From contig NZ_AUAS01000002.1 of NCBI RefSeq assembly GCF_000428845.1, positions 248,001 to 312,000 on the forward strand: DNA of 64,000 nucleotides, written 5' to 3'. The DNA is from Dyadobacter alkalitolerans DSM 23607. GTDB lineage: Bacteria > Bacteroidota > Bacteroidia > Cytophagales > Spirosomataceae. The position numbers and the translations under genes are program-made. A model generated the notes under the pieces. It had not been told where the DNA came from and searched no databases. It saw nothing but the letters and a program-made list of their open reading frames with translations. Positions 8,599 through 17,959 of the stretch are shown in pieces; within the stretch, counting starts at the first letter, position 1, and every line of letters begins with the position of its first letter.

Positions 8599-9663
8599 AT
8601 GGAAAATCGAACAAGAATAACGGAGCTTCTGGGGATTCAATATCCGATTTTACAAGGGCCGATGGGCGGCGGGTTTTCAAATGCCACCCTAACTGCGGCA
8701 GTATCGAATGCAGGCGGGCTGGGGAGTTTTGGTGCTTACACGCTTACTCCCGAGCAGATTTTGGCCGTGGATAAGGAGATTAAATCGAAGACCAACAAGC
8801 CTTATAATATCAACCTTTGGGTCTCAGATGTGGATCAAAGCCTGGAACATTTCCCGGCAGAAAAGCTGGAAAAAGTAAAGCAGCTTTTTAAACCCTATTT
8901 TGATTCATTGGGCATTCCGCTTCCGGATTTAGACACGAACATTCCTTCCAAATTCCTGAAACAAGTGGAAGCAGTCTTCGAAGCGCGGCCTGCGGTTTTT
9001 AGCTTCATTTTTGGCATTCCGTCCAAAGATATACTGGATGAGGCGCGCAGATTGGGTATTAAAACCGTTGGCGCGGCAACCACGCTGGACGAAGCACTGG
9101 CGCTGGAACAAGCCGGCGTCGATGCCCTAGTTGCATCCGGGTTCGAAGCTGGCGGCCACAGGCCTTCGTTTCTGAAACCGGCCCCTGAATCATTAACAGG
9201 CACATTTGCACTTATTCAACATTTAAAAGCCAAGATCAAAACACCCATTATAGCAGCGGGCGGCATTGCGGACGGTGTCGGCATCAGGGCCGCATTGACC
9301 CTGGGTGCCGACGCCGCCCAACTAGGAACTGCATTTCTGGTGACCGACGAATCCAATGCTACCCCCGCGCACCGGGCCATGCTCCTTTCGGACGAGTCGC
9401 GTTATACTGTTCTTTCCAAATCGCTCACGGGCCGCATGGGACGGATGATCCGTAACCGCGTTACCGAAGAAGTTCCCTACGCAACCGAAGTGCTTCCGTT
9501 TCCGTTGCAGTCACGCTTCATGGGACCGTTGCGGGAAGCAGCGCTTGCACAGGGACGAACGGATCTCAGTATTTTTTGGTCAGGCCAGAATGCCGTGAAT
9601 CTAAAACCGGGAAGTGCGGAGCAGCTCATGCAATCGCTGATCAATGAGGCATTTGCGCATTAA
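8599..9663 (+). CDS. nitronate monooxygenase / NAD(P)H-dependent flavin oxidoreductase
   Basis: A 354-residue FMN TIM-barrel protein of the 2-nitropropane dioxygenase family. Signatures are GIQYPILQGPMGGGFS at the N-terminus, the GFEAGGH segment near 193, and the FMN phosphate-binding AAGGIADG and LGADAAQLGTAFL near 220-250. The family oxidises alkyl nitronates or reduces quinones. A GTG at 8587 is in frame, but the ATG at 8599 starts directly before the conserved barrel and is preferred. It is the last gene of the tautomerase-SDR operon, about 30 bp after the SDR stop. A detoxification role for the operon is inference. Confidence 0.9.
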   Translation: MENRTRITELLGIQYPILQGPMGGGFSNATLTAAVSNAGGLGSFGAYTLTPEQILAVDKEIKSKTNKPYNINLWVSDVDQSLEHFPAEKLEKVKQLFKPYFDSLGIPLPDLDTNIPSKFLKQVEAVFEARPAVFSFIFGIPSKDILDEARRLGIKTVGAATTLDEALALEQAGVDALVASGFEAGGHRPSFLKPAPESLTGTFALIQHLKAKIKTPIIAAGGIADGVGIRAALTLGADAAQLGTAFLVTDESNATPAHRAMLLSDESRYTVLSKSLTGRMGRMIRNRVTEEVPYATEVLPFPLQSRFMGPLREAALAQGRTDLSIFWSGQNAVNLKPGSAEQLMQSLINEAFAH

Positions 9664-9753
9664 AAGCCGTTTGAATTGTTGGTGAGGCCTCTCGTTCAGT
9701 AATATTTTGCGGAAAAATAAAACAATGGGTAGAAGTAATCTGGATTGATTCCC

Positions 9754-9761
9754 TAAATTTG
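9754..9761 (+). promoter_or_regulatory. candidate -7 promoter element
   Basis: TAAATTTG matches TAnnTTTG exactly, 54 bp before the start of the small secreted protein gene. No clear -33 box accompanies it. Confidence 0.35.
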
Positions 9762-9815
9762 ACGCGTGCAGATTTGCTGCATATTAGTCATGTTAAACAA
9801 CTTAATCCTAATGCT

Positions 9816-10190
9816 ATGTTGAAAGTAAAGTTCTTCTTTCTTGCGATTTTCGCGATCAGTATGTTTTCAGTGCAGGCCCAGGGCACTTTAAAAGCCAGTG
9901 ACCTTGTGGGAAGCTGGAAATACACAGTGACCAATGTTCCGCCTGAATATGAAACCGGCGTAATGACTTTCGAGGAAAAAGATGGTAAGCTAAGCGGCAC
10001 GCTTGGTTCTACGGAAAAAATGGAAATGAAAGAACTGGTGGTTGATCAGGGGAAAATAACATTCAAACTGGATTTTCAGGGCGGTTTGCTCAATGTTACC
10101 CTGATGCAGGAAGGCGAGTCGTTGAAAGGAACCATCGTTTCACAGGACGGCGAATTCCCGATCACGGCTGTTAAAGAAGCAAAAAACTGA
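9816..10190 (+). CDS. small secreted protein of unknown function
   Basis: A 124-residue protein with a clear signal peptide (MLKVKFFFLAIFAISMFSVQAQ) followed by a short beta-strand-rich domain (DLVGSWKYTV, GVMTFEEKDGKLSGTL, ITFKLDF, LKGTIVSQDGEFPI). The pattern resembles small lipocalin-like or extracellular beta-sandwich proteins of Bacteroidota, but no family is recognised with confidence. The frame extends to 9759; the signal peptide fixes the start at 9816. It is followed by an intrinsic terminator, so it is probably monocistronic. Confidence 0.75.
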   Translation: MLKVKFFFLAIFAISMFSVQAQGTLKASDLVGSWKYTVTNVPPEYETGVMTFEEKDGKLSGTLGSTEKMEMKELVVDQGKITFKLDFQGGLLNVTLMQEGESLKGTIVSQDGEFPITAVKEAKN

Positions 10191-10221
10191 TTCTGATTTG
10201 ATAAGGAACTGATTCTGATTT
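10185..10221 (+). repeat. 15-bp direct repeat spanning a stop codon
   Basis: AACTGATTCTGATTT occurs at 10185-10199 and again at 10207-10221. The first copy contains the TGA stop of the secreted-protein gene. It looks like a small slippage duplication. Confidence 0.8.
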
Positions 10222-10238
10222 AGTTTAGATGAAGCATT

Positions 10239-10276
10239 AAAACCCCGACATGAGCGCGTCTCTTATCGGGGTTTTT
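10239..10276 (+). terminator. intrinsic terminator after the small secreted protein gene
   Basis: Stem AAAACCCCGA (10239-10248) pairs with TCGGGGTTTT (10266-10275), with a 17-nt loop and a T-run after the stem. Confidence 0.85.
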
Positions 10277-10404
10277 GTTTTAATAAACTACTTTATACTT
10301 AGTTAACTTCGGATGTAAGGGTAGAAATGTAGCATTTCGTCTGGAAATATTGATATAGCGAAGCTGAATGCGAGCTAATGTGAAACATTTCCTAACCCAA
10401 ACAA

Positions 10405-13400
10405 ATGAGAAAAGGATATACAGTATTCCTTCGACCTGTGATGACGGGAAGTATGCTGCTTGCGCTGCTACTGCCCCCTGCAATGGCCAACAATGTGCCG
10501 AAAAACCGGAAAATTGGTTCCCATCACGCCATCGACAAGGCAATTTCCGGAAGGATTTTGTCAAAAGAAGACAACTCGCCCATCCCGGGCGTGACCGTTG
10601 TGGTTAAAGGCACAACCAATGGCACAACCACCGACGTTGACGGTAAATACCAGATCAACGTCCCTGCAAACAATTCTGTACTGGTGTTTTCCGCCGTTGG
10701 TTATCTCCCACAGGAAAAAGAAGTGGGAACAGCCAGCGTGGTGGACATTACCTTATCAACTGATCAGAAAACGCTCGAAGAAGTGGTCGTGGTCGGGTAC
10801 GGAACGCAGAAAAAACGTGACCTTACCGGCGCCGTTTCCCAGATCAGCGCCACGAAGCTCGAGAATGAAAACCCGCAGTCTGTGCAGGATGTTTTGAGAG
10901 GAAATATTCCCGGAATGAACGTTGGATTTTCGGCATCTGCAAAAGGCGGTGGTAATGTGGGTGTGCGCGGTGCCAATTCCCTGACCGCGGGATCATCACC
11001 GCTCGTCGTTCTGGACGGAGCGATCTATTATGGTGGTCTGGAAGACATTAACCCGAATGACATTGAGACAGTTGACGTTTTAAAGGACGCCAGCTCAGCA
11101 GCGGTTTTTGGTGCAAAAGCAGCCAGTGGTGTGATTCTCGTCACCACCAAAAAAGGAAAAGAAGGTAAAACGATCATCAATGTAAATTCCAACATTGGTT
11201 TCGCCGAAGTCGCTCAAAATCAAGAAGTACTGAGCCCGGACGGTTTCCTGACCTGGCGCGGCGAAGTAATGCGTAATATCAACGCAGCCGCTCAGCCAAG
11301 CCGTTTTACAAATCCCAACAATCTGCCCGCAGGCGTAACAGTGGACCAATGGCTCGCATTTGACGGATCGGCCGGTGATCCGGAAACCGTCTGGCTGCAA
11401 CGACTTGGTTTACAATCCGTTGAAATAAAAAATTACAAAGAAGGCCGCAGCGTGGACTGGTATAGCAAGATTTATCAGAAAGCTTTGCGCCAGGATCATA
11501 CCATCAGTCTTTCGGGTAAAAATGACAAGGTATCATACTAAATGTCATTGGGTTACCTCAATAATGAAGGGATTGTTGTAGGCGACAAGTACAGCACGAT
11601 CCGCGCCCGGATCAACCTGGAAGGAAAAGTGAACAAATTCCTGACCGTCGGGATCAACACCCAGTTTGCAGACCGGGACGAAAGCCAGGTTCCTGTTGAC
11701 TATAACCTCGCTCCCAACCTTTCACCCTGGGGATCGGAGTTTAATCCGGACGGGACTTACAAATGGAGGCCCAATGAGGAGGCCAGCGGAGGAAACCACC
11801 CCTACTACGCCCCCAGCTTCACCGATCGCGACAAAGGTTCCACAACCATTAACAATGTAATATTTGCGAAAGTCGGCCTGCCATTCGGCATTACTTATCA
11901 GGCGAATTTTACGCCGAGATTTGAATTTTATCACCGCTATAATGCGGAATCTTCCAAACACGCGGAATGGGCAGCAGAAGGTGGCCGCGCTTCACGCCGT
12001 AACACGAAAACCATCAACTGGCAAATCGACAACATCCTGAAATGGAACAAGACCATTGCCGAAAAGCACAACATCGATGTAACGCTGCTCGCCAATGCTG
12101 AACGTTTCCGGAGATGGGATGACAGCACATCGAACAAGGGCTTTGCGCCAACGGACATTTTGGGTTACCACAACATTGGCGGCGGTAATGCGCCTATCAT
12201 GTGGAGCAATGATGAAACAAGCACGGCGGATGCGTTAATGGCGCGTTTATTTTATTCGTTTAAAGACCGTTACATGGTGACGCTTTCAACCAGAAGGGAC
12301 GGTTACTCGGCATTTGGACAAAAAAATCCAAGAGCGCTTTTCTCCTCAGCCGCATTGGGCTGGGTGTTTACGGATGAGCCATTCTTTAAAGTAAGCTGGC
12401 TGAATTATGGTAAGTTACGTGTCTCCTACGGAAGCAACGGAAACAGGGACATTGGACGTTACGATGCATTATCCAACCTGGCAACCGGCAAATATCTGCA
12501 CGTAAATTCAGGCGGAACGGTGGTGCAGGTGAGCCAGCTTTATGTAGACCGGATGCAAAACCCTAACCTGAAATGGGAGCGCACCAACTCACTCAATTTG
12601 GGTCTCGATTTTGCGCTGTTTAACACCATCATTGACGGTAGCCTGGAACTTTACAAATCCTCAACCAAAGATCTGCTCGTGAAAAGAGCGCTTCCCAATG
12701 TGCTGGGTTTCGATTTTGTACTGGATAACTTGGGGCAAGTGGATAATAAAGGCTTGGAACTGAGTTTGAATTCCAACAATATGAAGCGCGAAAACTTCTC
12801 ATGGCGCTCCACACTGAATGTTCAGATGAACCGTAACAAGATCGCGAAATTGTATGGAAATATGGTTGATGTGAAAGATGCCTCAGGCAATGTAACGGGA
12901 CAAAAAGAAGCCGACGATATCACCAACAAATGGTTTATCGGCCACGCGGTGGACGAGCTCTGGAACTACAAAGTGCTGGGTGTATGGCAAACCGAAGAAG
13001 CGGATGCGGCGGCCAAATACGGTGTTAAACCTGGAGACCACAAGATCCTGGATGTTAATAATGATGGAAAATATACCAATGATGACAAGGTTTTCCAGGG
13101 TTACAAATCCCCAAGGGTAAGGCTTACATTCCGTAACGAGTTCAAGCTCTTCAAAAACTTCGATGCCTCATTTATGATGTATTCATATCTGGGACAAAAA
13201 GGCGAGTTCAACCAAATGAAGAACCGCCCCGGATTCCCTGACCGTTCGAGCTCGTATGTATTCCCTTACTGGACTGCTGAAAACCGCAATAACGAATGGG
13301 CACGCCTGTATTCAAGCGAAGGATCCGCAACCGGTTACGCCGTTTACCGCAGCAAATCATTCCTCCGTTTTGAAAGCTTAGCACTGGCTTATACGATCCC

Positions 13401-13590
13401 GAAGAACATTGTGCAGAAGGTCAACATTCAGAACCTGCGCATCTATGGCAATGTGCGTAACCTGGGTTACTTATCGAGCTGGAGTTTCTGGGATCCGGAA
13501 AACGGAACGGATAACGACAAGAATACGAACCTTGATATTTCCGTACCAAGTCCACGCATTTTCACATTGGGTCTGGATATAACCCTGTAA
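10405..13590 (+). pseudogene. SusC/RagA-type TonB-linked outer membrane protein interrupted by an in-frame TAA
   Basis: Two open stretches, 10405-11541 and 11542-13590, are in the same frame and are separated only by TAA at 11539-11541. Together they give about 1060 residues, the normal SusC length. Order: signal peptide (1-29), CarboxypepD-like domain (about 52-130, SGRILSKEDNSPIPGVTVVV), LEEVVVVGYGTQKK, plug domain (TGAVSQIS to VILVTTKKG), then the barrel. The break lies in the conserved SY-x-x-SLGYLNNEG strand; the other SusC in this window reads SYNVSLGYMGQEG there. A TAT-to-TAA change is one simple origin. Without readthrough or correction of a sequencing error, no working receptor is made: the first part lacks a barrel and the second lacks a signal peptide. 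The partner SusD gene 24 bp downstream is intact. Confidence 0.9.
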
Positions 13591-13614
13591 CATTTTCTTC
13601 CAAAAATTGACAAA

Positions 13615-15447
13615 ATGAAAACGATATATAACAGATCAAAACAAATAGTTGCACCTGCGCTGATAGCGGGCTGCATGACAATGGTGGCATGCCAGAAAGA
13701 CTGGCTCCCGCCCGAGCCACTATCTTTTTACAATCCTGACATTACATTTAATGATCCGGCTGGCTTGCGCGCAACATTGGTTGCCTGCGAAAAGAACATG
13801 CGCCTGGAATGGTATGGCGACGCGCCTCCGATGGTGACCGAAGCTGTGTTTTCGGACATTGCGGTAGAAGGAACAACAGACAAATCGGGCCCCGCACAAA
13901 ACCTGAACCTGCTGATCACCCCGGATGCCCAACTTGACCATATTGATTATAACCGTATCGGCTGGTATTGGGTTGAAGGTTTTAAAGGGATTAAATATGC
14001 GAATGTCGCTATATCCCGGATTGATCAGCCCACTTACAAGAACGAACAGGAGAAAAATGAAATTCTTGGTGCCGCTTACTTCCACCGTGCCGCACGTTAT
14101 TACCGGCTTACCCAGCAATTCGGTGATGTACCATTAATTTTGGATGAAGTCATTGGCCCTAAACTTGACTTCCAGTCGACGAAACGGGAAGTGATTTTGA
14201 AGAAAATGAAGGAAGACCTGGAATTCGCTGAACAGTGGGTTCCGGCCATTACAGACAAAGGATCGGTAAATAAAGGATCTGTTAGCCACTTGCTGACGAA
14301 GGTTAACCTGGCATTGGGCTTGTTTGACGATGCCATCAAATCCGCCAGTAATGTTATTGACGGTGGCACGCATAAGCTGATGACCAGCCGTTTTGGCGTG
14401 GATGCCAGCAATGCTAACCGCAATGTGATCTGGGACCTGCACCGCCCTGCCAACAAGGCATTGGGCGCTAATACAGAAGGTTTAATGCTGGTGATTGACC
14501 GCATTAACATGGATGGGAATGTACCAGCCGGTATCCAGATCATGCGTAATACGGTTCCCTTTTGGCATAATAATATCAACACACCGGCTGGTAACCGGGG
14601 CACCATTGACACTTATGGCATTGAAATCGACCAGATCACGACAATTGGTCGCGGAATCGGACGCGTGCGTCCTACTTATTATTCGCAGGAAGGTGTTTGG
14701 GATGATAAAAAAGATTTGCGTCACGCGCCGGGAAACTGGACCCGTATGGAAGATCTGGTTTACAACAACCCTGCTATCAAGGCTAATGATCCTTTTTATG
14801 GCAAAAACCTGCAATTCCGCAACGCCACTGGTGCATTGCTGACCATTGATACGATCCGCTGCTGGTTCGACTGGCCCAATTACAAGCTATTCATCGAAGA
14901 TCCGCAACGCATTCAGCCACAGGGCGGAAACACCGATTGGTATGTGTTCCGTCTGGCCGAAACTTACCTGCTAAGGGCCGAAGCCTATGCCTGGAAAGGT
15001 GATTTGGTAAAAGCAGCAGCAGATGTGAATGCCGTGCGTACGCGTGCCAATTGCAGCCCGCTTGCACCCGCCAAAATCAACATTGGCACCATCCTGGATG
15101 AGCGTGCGCGCGAATTATATTTCGAAGAACCGCGTAAAACCGAACTGACCCGCGTAGCCTACATTTTCGCCATGACCGGGAAACCCGCACCAAACGGCAA
15201 GACCTACAATATGGAAAGCTTCTCCGACAACAACTATTACTATGACCGCGTCATGGAGAAAAGCGATTTTTATAACAAGGGAGTAAAAACACGCCACGCC
15301 GATGAATACACCATGAGCCCGTATCACGTGCTATGGCCTGTGCCTCAGTCTGCTATCGATGGTAATGTTCAGGGACGGATCAACCAGAACAAAGGTTACA
15401 ACGGTTTCCAAAACAATGTTCCTGCCCTCACCTCGATTCCTCAGTAA
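13615..15447 (+). CDS. SusD/RagB family nutrient-binding outer membrane lipoprotein
   Basis: A 610-residue surface lipoprotein with lipobox MVACQ near residue 26. SusD hallmarks include the TPR-like helical region (AAYFHRAARYYRLTQQFGDVPLI near 155-180), YVFRLAETYLLRAEAYAWKGD near 440-465 and the C-terminal ERARELYFEEPRKTELTR segment. It would cap the TonB-linked barrel of the preceding SusC and bind the nutrient. The partner SusC gene carries a stop codon, so this copy may lack a working transporter. No glycosidase or protease gene lies beside the pair, so the ligand cannot be guessed. A terminator follows at 15487. Confidence 0.93.
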   Translation: MKTIYNRSKQIVAPALIAGCMTMVACQKDWLPPEPLSFYNPDITFNDPAGLRATLVACEKNMRLEWYGDAPPMVTEAVFSDIAVEGTTDKSGPAQNLNLLITPDAQLDHIDYNRIGWYWVEGFKGIKYANVAISRIDQPTYKNEQEKNEILGAAYFHRAARYYRLTQQFGDVPLILDEVIGPKLDFQSTKREVILKKMKEDLEFAEQWVPAITDKGSVNKGSVSHLLTKVNLALGLFDDAIKSASNVIDGGTHKLMTSRFGVDASNANRNVIWDLHRPANKALGANTEGLMLVIDRINMDGNVPAGIQIMRNTVPFWHNNINTPAGNRGTIDTYGIEIDQITTIGRGIGRVRPTYYSQEGVWDDKKDLRHAPGNWTRMEDLVYNNPAIKANDPFYGKNLQFRNATGALLTIDTIRCWFDWPNYKLFIEDPQRIQPQGGNTDWYVFRLAETYLLRAEAYAWKGDLVKAAADVNAVRTRANCSPLAPAKINIGTILDERARELYFEEPRKTELTRVAYIFAMTGKPAPNGKTYNMESFSDNNYYYDRVMEKSDFYNKGVKTRHADEYTMSPYHVLWPVPQSAIDGNVQGRINQNKGYNGFQNNVPALTSIPQ

Positions 15448-15486
15448 CGATTAATCACATTATTTAAGATAGAAACTACTGCTCGT

Positions 15487-15513
15487 AAAGGGTCCCGGAT
15501 TCGGGGCCCTTTT
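15487..15513 (+). terminator. intrinsic terminator after the first SusCD pair
   Basis: Stem AAAGGGTCCC (15487-15496) pairs with GGGGCCCTTT (15503-15512) with one wobble pair and a short loop, followed by T residues. Confidence 0.75.
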
Positions 15514-15579
15514 GCTTTGTATACCAAAATTCAATGTTTACAACCAGGTGAATCGTAAGTGAATGCACGGACCAAACAT

Positions 15580-15587
15580 TATATTTG
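15580..15587 (+). promoter_or_regulatory. candidate -7 promoter element for the HPP gene
   Basis: TATATTTG is an exact TAnnTTTG match, 34 bp before the proposed TTG start at 15621. The -33 box is not evident. Confidence 0.4.
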
Positions 15588-15620
15588 CAGGATTTTAAGC
15601 GCGTAAATATTTAGTAAAAA

Positions 15621-16202
15621 TTGAGAAAGCGATTCAGAAAGCATGTCCGCATGGCGCGATATGTGATTTACAAAGAAACCCTCATTGATTTCAACGATCA
15701 TTTCTGGACATTTGTCGGCTCGTTTTTAGGCATTGCACTCATTGGTTATATCAACAACAGCCAGTTCACCCAAGCCGACAATGTGTTCCTGATCGGTTCC
15801 TTCGGCGCATCTTCTGTTTTAATTTATGGCATTATCAATAGTCCGCTTGCACAGCCACGAAATCTGATCGGCGGACATTTAATCTGCGCAATCGTTGGCG
15901 TAACGGTGCACAAGATCATCCCCGACCAAATATGGCTAGCCTCTGCATTTGCCGTTTCGCTATCCATTGTTTTTATGCAAATCACCAAAACCCTGCACCC
16001 GCCGGGAGGCGCTACGGCATTGATTGCAAACATTGGTTCCGAAAAGATTACGAGTCTGGGATATAAATACGTTTTCAGTCCCGTTTTGACCGGTGTACTG
16101 GTTTTGCTTCTCGTTGCGCTCTTCGTCAATAACCGCGCCGCGCACCGGCATTATCCCAAGAATAAGAACTGGTATAAAATTTGGCAGCGCAGATACAGAT
16201 AG
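15621..16202 (+). CDS. HPP family integral membrane protein
   Basis: A 193-residue protein with four hydrophobic segments (about 28-45, 52-70, 80-98 and 105-122, with another near 150-168) and the family signature KTLHPPGGATAL near 125-136. HPP proteins sit in the inner membrane; some plant and cyanobacterial members are linked to nitrite transport, but bacterial roles vary. The proposed start is TTG at 15621; ATG at 15651 is the alternative. The longer form keeps a basic N-terminal segment that I expect in relatives, so it is preferred with modest certainty. It appears monocistronic. Confidence 0.82.
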   Translation: MRKRFRKHVRMARYVIYKETLIDFNDHFWTFVGSFLGIALIGYINNSQFTQADNVFLIGSFGASSVLIYGIINSPLAQPRNLIGGHLICAIVGVTVHKIIPDQIWLASAFAVSLSIVFMQITKTLHPPGGATALIANIGSEKITSLGYKYVFSPVLTGVLVLLLVALFVNNRAAHRHYPKNKNWYKIWQRRYR

Positions 16203-16253
16203 ATGTCCTACATTTAAATGTACTACATTCAATAAAACCAACTTAAAACCACA

Positions 16254-16694
16254 ATGAAAAAATCCCTGAACATCATCCTCTGCCTTTCGCTGCTTTTTGC
16301 AACACCCATTTTTGCGCAGGGCGACGACAGCGCGCTCATCAAGCAGCTGAACACCCAATGGCTGCAATCATACCCAAAACGCGACACCGCCGCAGTAAGC
16401 AAAATTTTAGCCGACGATTTCATCATGATCTCACAAACCGGCAAAAAGCTCTCTAAAAACGACGTTATCAAAGACCTCCTGACACCAGACCGTCAGATCA
16501 TCAACGTTGCCATCGACAGCATGGATCTTCAAATCGTCAACAACGTAGGCCTCCTAACCGCCTACACCAGCTTCGTACTAAGAGACAAAGAAAAAGTCCT
16601 CAAAGGAAAAAACGTCTATTCAGATGTCTACATCAAAAGAAAAGGCACCTGGGTAGCCATCAACGGCCACGAGACGTTGCTGGAATTGAAATGA
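16254..16694 (+). CDS. secreted DUF4440 / NTF2-like (SnoaL-type) protein
   Basis: A 146-residue protein with a signal peptide (MKKSLNIILCLSLLFATPIFAQ) and a cone-shaped NTF2-like domain: LIKQLNTQWLQSYPKRD near 28-44, LADDFIMISQTG near 52-63 and the C-terminal VYIKRKGTWVAINGHETLLE. DUF4440 proteins often act as small ligand-binding or isomerase-like folds in the periplasm. No active site can be assigned. The local sequence is unusually rich in C-ending codons compared with neighbours. It is followed by a repeat-rich gap. Confidence 0.82.
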   Translation: MKKSLNIILCLSLLFATPIFAQGDDSALIKQLNTQWLQSYPKRDTAAVSKILADDFIMISQTGKKLSKNDVIKDLLTPDRQIINVAIDSMDLQIVNNVGLLTAYTSFVLRDKEKVLKGKNVYSDVYIKRKGTWVAINGHETLLELK

Positions 16695-16890
16695 TGTTAG
16701 CGGGATGCAATGTAGGTTATTTAGAAAATCCCGGAGGGATGCCATATCGGTAGCAAAAAATATAGAACAATGAAAAAATCCCGGAGGGATGCAACGTCCT
16801 ACGAGTCGTTGCATCCCTCCGGGATTTTTTCATTGTGGGTGGTAACTCCTGGCTACTGATATTTTATCCCGCTGGGATTGAAATATCTTG
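16695..16890. repeat. cluster of dispersed dyad repeats, including a perfect 30-bp inverted repeat
   Basis: This part of the 324-bp gap holds three copies of an ATCCCGGAGGGATGC-type element: near 16728-16742, at 16777-16791 and, inverted, near 16812-16826. The last two form a perfect inverted repeat with arms 16767-16796 and 16807-16836 (30 bp each) and a 10-nt loop. A further dyad at 16858-16887 has flanks GATATTT and AAATATC around ATCCCGCTGGGAT. A 15-bp piece (GAGGGATGCCATATC, 16734-16748) recurs at 30882-30896. It looks like an array of non-coding repeats; the rest of the gap to 17018 shows nothing clear. Confidence 0.85.
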
Positions 16891-17018
16891 TGCGAAGAGA
16901 CAGGAGGATTCGGGATGTTTGTAGCTGACCACATCTTCCAGGATGGATTCTTTGTTTGTCAAAGTGATCACGAACGCTGTTATACGGACCCCCTCTCCAC
17001 CTTTTTTCTCGGCAAAGA

Positions 17019-17690
17019 TTACAGCAATTCATTCATTTCTTTCCACTCATAAACTTTCACCTTTCCCGCAGGCTTTTTGGCTGCTGATAGCATTGCTTTG
17101 GCGATGTCCTTTGCTTTTATTCCTCTGTATTTCTGGGCCGGGCCGATGAGGAGGGGGTTCAGTAGGGAGAATAATTTGATGAATATTTTTTCCATTGGGC
17201 GGCTTTCCTGCCGGTTTCCCATGATCATGGACGGGCGGAAAATATGGGTATGGAGCAGATCCTGGGCAACGACATCACGCTCTGTTTCTGCTTTTGTCCG
17301 GACGTAAAAAATGCTCGAACCTACATCCGGCCCGACAGCTGATACCAGAAAAACGGATTTCGCTCCTTTTTCTTTCGCAATCTGTGTTGCCAGGACCGGG
17401 TAGTCGTGATCGACCTCATAATAGATTTTTTGGTCAGGTGTATTCTTTTTTGTGGTTCCGAGCGAAATGAATACATCGTCTGCAACGATCTGGTCTTTCA
17501 GACTGGGCAGAGAATGGTAATCTCCGATCAATGTTACCAGCTTTGGATTGGACACATTTAAATTTTTCCGCACCACGACGGTTACATGGTCATAGTCCGG
17601 ATCATTCAAAAGTCCTTCCAATATATAATTGCCGACGAAGCCGCTCGCTCCGAATACAATGGCCTTTTTTCCTTGCGTATCAGCTTCCAT
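17019..17690 (-). CDS. NAD(P)H-binding Rossmann-fold protein (atypical SDR, HTATIP2-like)
   Basis: A 223-residue atypical short-chain dehydrogenase with the nucleotide-binding motif FGASGFVG near residue 10-17, VSAVGPDVGSS near 115 and YVRTKAETERDV near 128-139, where the Tyr and Lys match the YxxxK pair. The C-terminal GIKAKDIAKAMLSAA is typical of NAD(P)H-binding proteins of the NmrA/HTATIP2 type. The frame extends to 17801, but the ATG at 17690 starts just before the Rossmann motif and is preferred. It is divergent from the PhyH gene. The substrate is unknown; a redox-sensing or reductase role is possible. Confidence 0.83.
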   Translation of the reverse strand: MEADTQGKKAIVFGASGFVGNYILEGLLNDPDYDHVTVVVRKNLNVSNPKLVTLIGDYHSLPSLKDQIVADDVFISLGTTKKNTPDQKIYYEVDHDYPVLATQIAKEKGAKSVFLVSAVGPDVGSSIFYVRTKAETERDVVAQDLLHTHIFRPSMIMGNRQESRPMEKIFIKLFSLLNPLLIGPAQKYRGIKAKDIAKAMLSAAKKPAGKVKVYEWKEMNELL

Positions 17691-17959
17691 AATGCTTTTC
17701 GAAATTGATTTTGGTCGATTAAGAGAAATGTCAAACAAATCGTGCCTGAATTTCAACCCCTTTTTCTTGTGAAATTTCTGCTGGATTTTTAGATTTGCCA
17801 CTATGAGGATGACTCCAACACTCTAATACTTCTCCAAGCGTCAACCCCGGCGCGCTCCCTTTTTTACAGGGAATGTTTCATTGTGTATTTACAATTTCAA
17901 AAACCCGATCTGAATGCGGACGGCTTGTCCTGCTTTTTGACCCAATTTTAAACAATGTT

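Noticed and set aside
16695..16890. Insertion sequence or transposon end
   Set aside because: No transposase, no target-site duplication and no long element between the arms; a loop of only 10 nt fits a small dyad repeat better.
16969..16976. GTGATCAC as a third Crp-like site
   Set aside because: It is an 8-bp palindrome without the N4-6 spacing of the other two sites and lies near the end of a minus-strand gene, not before a start.
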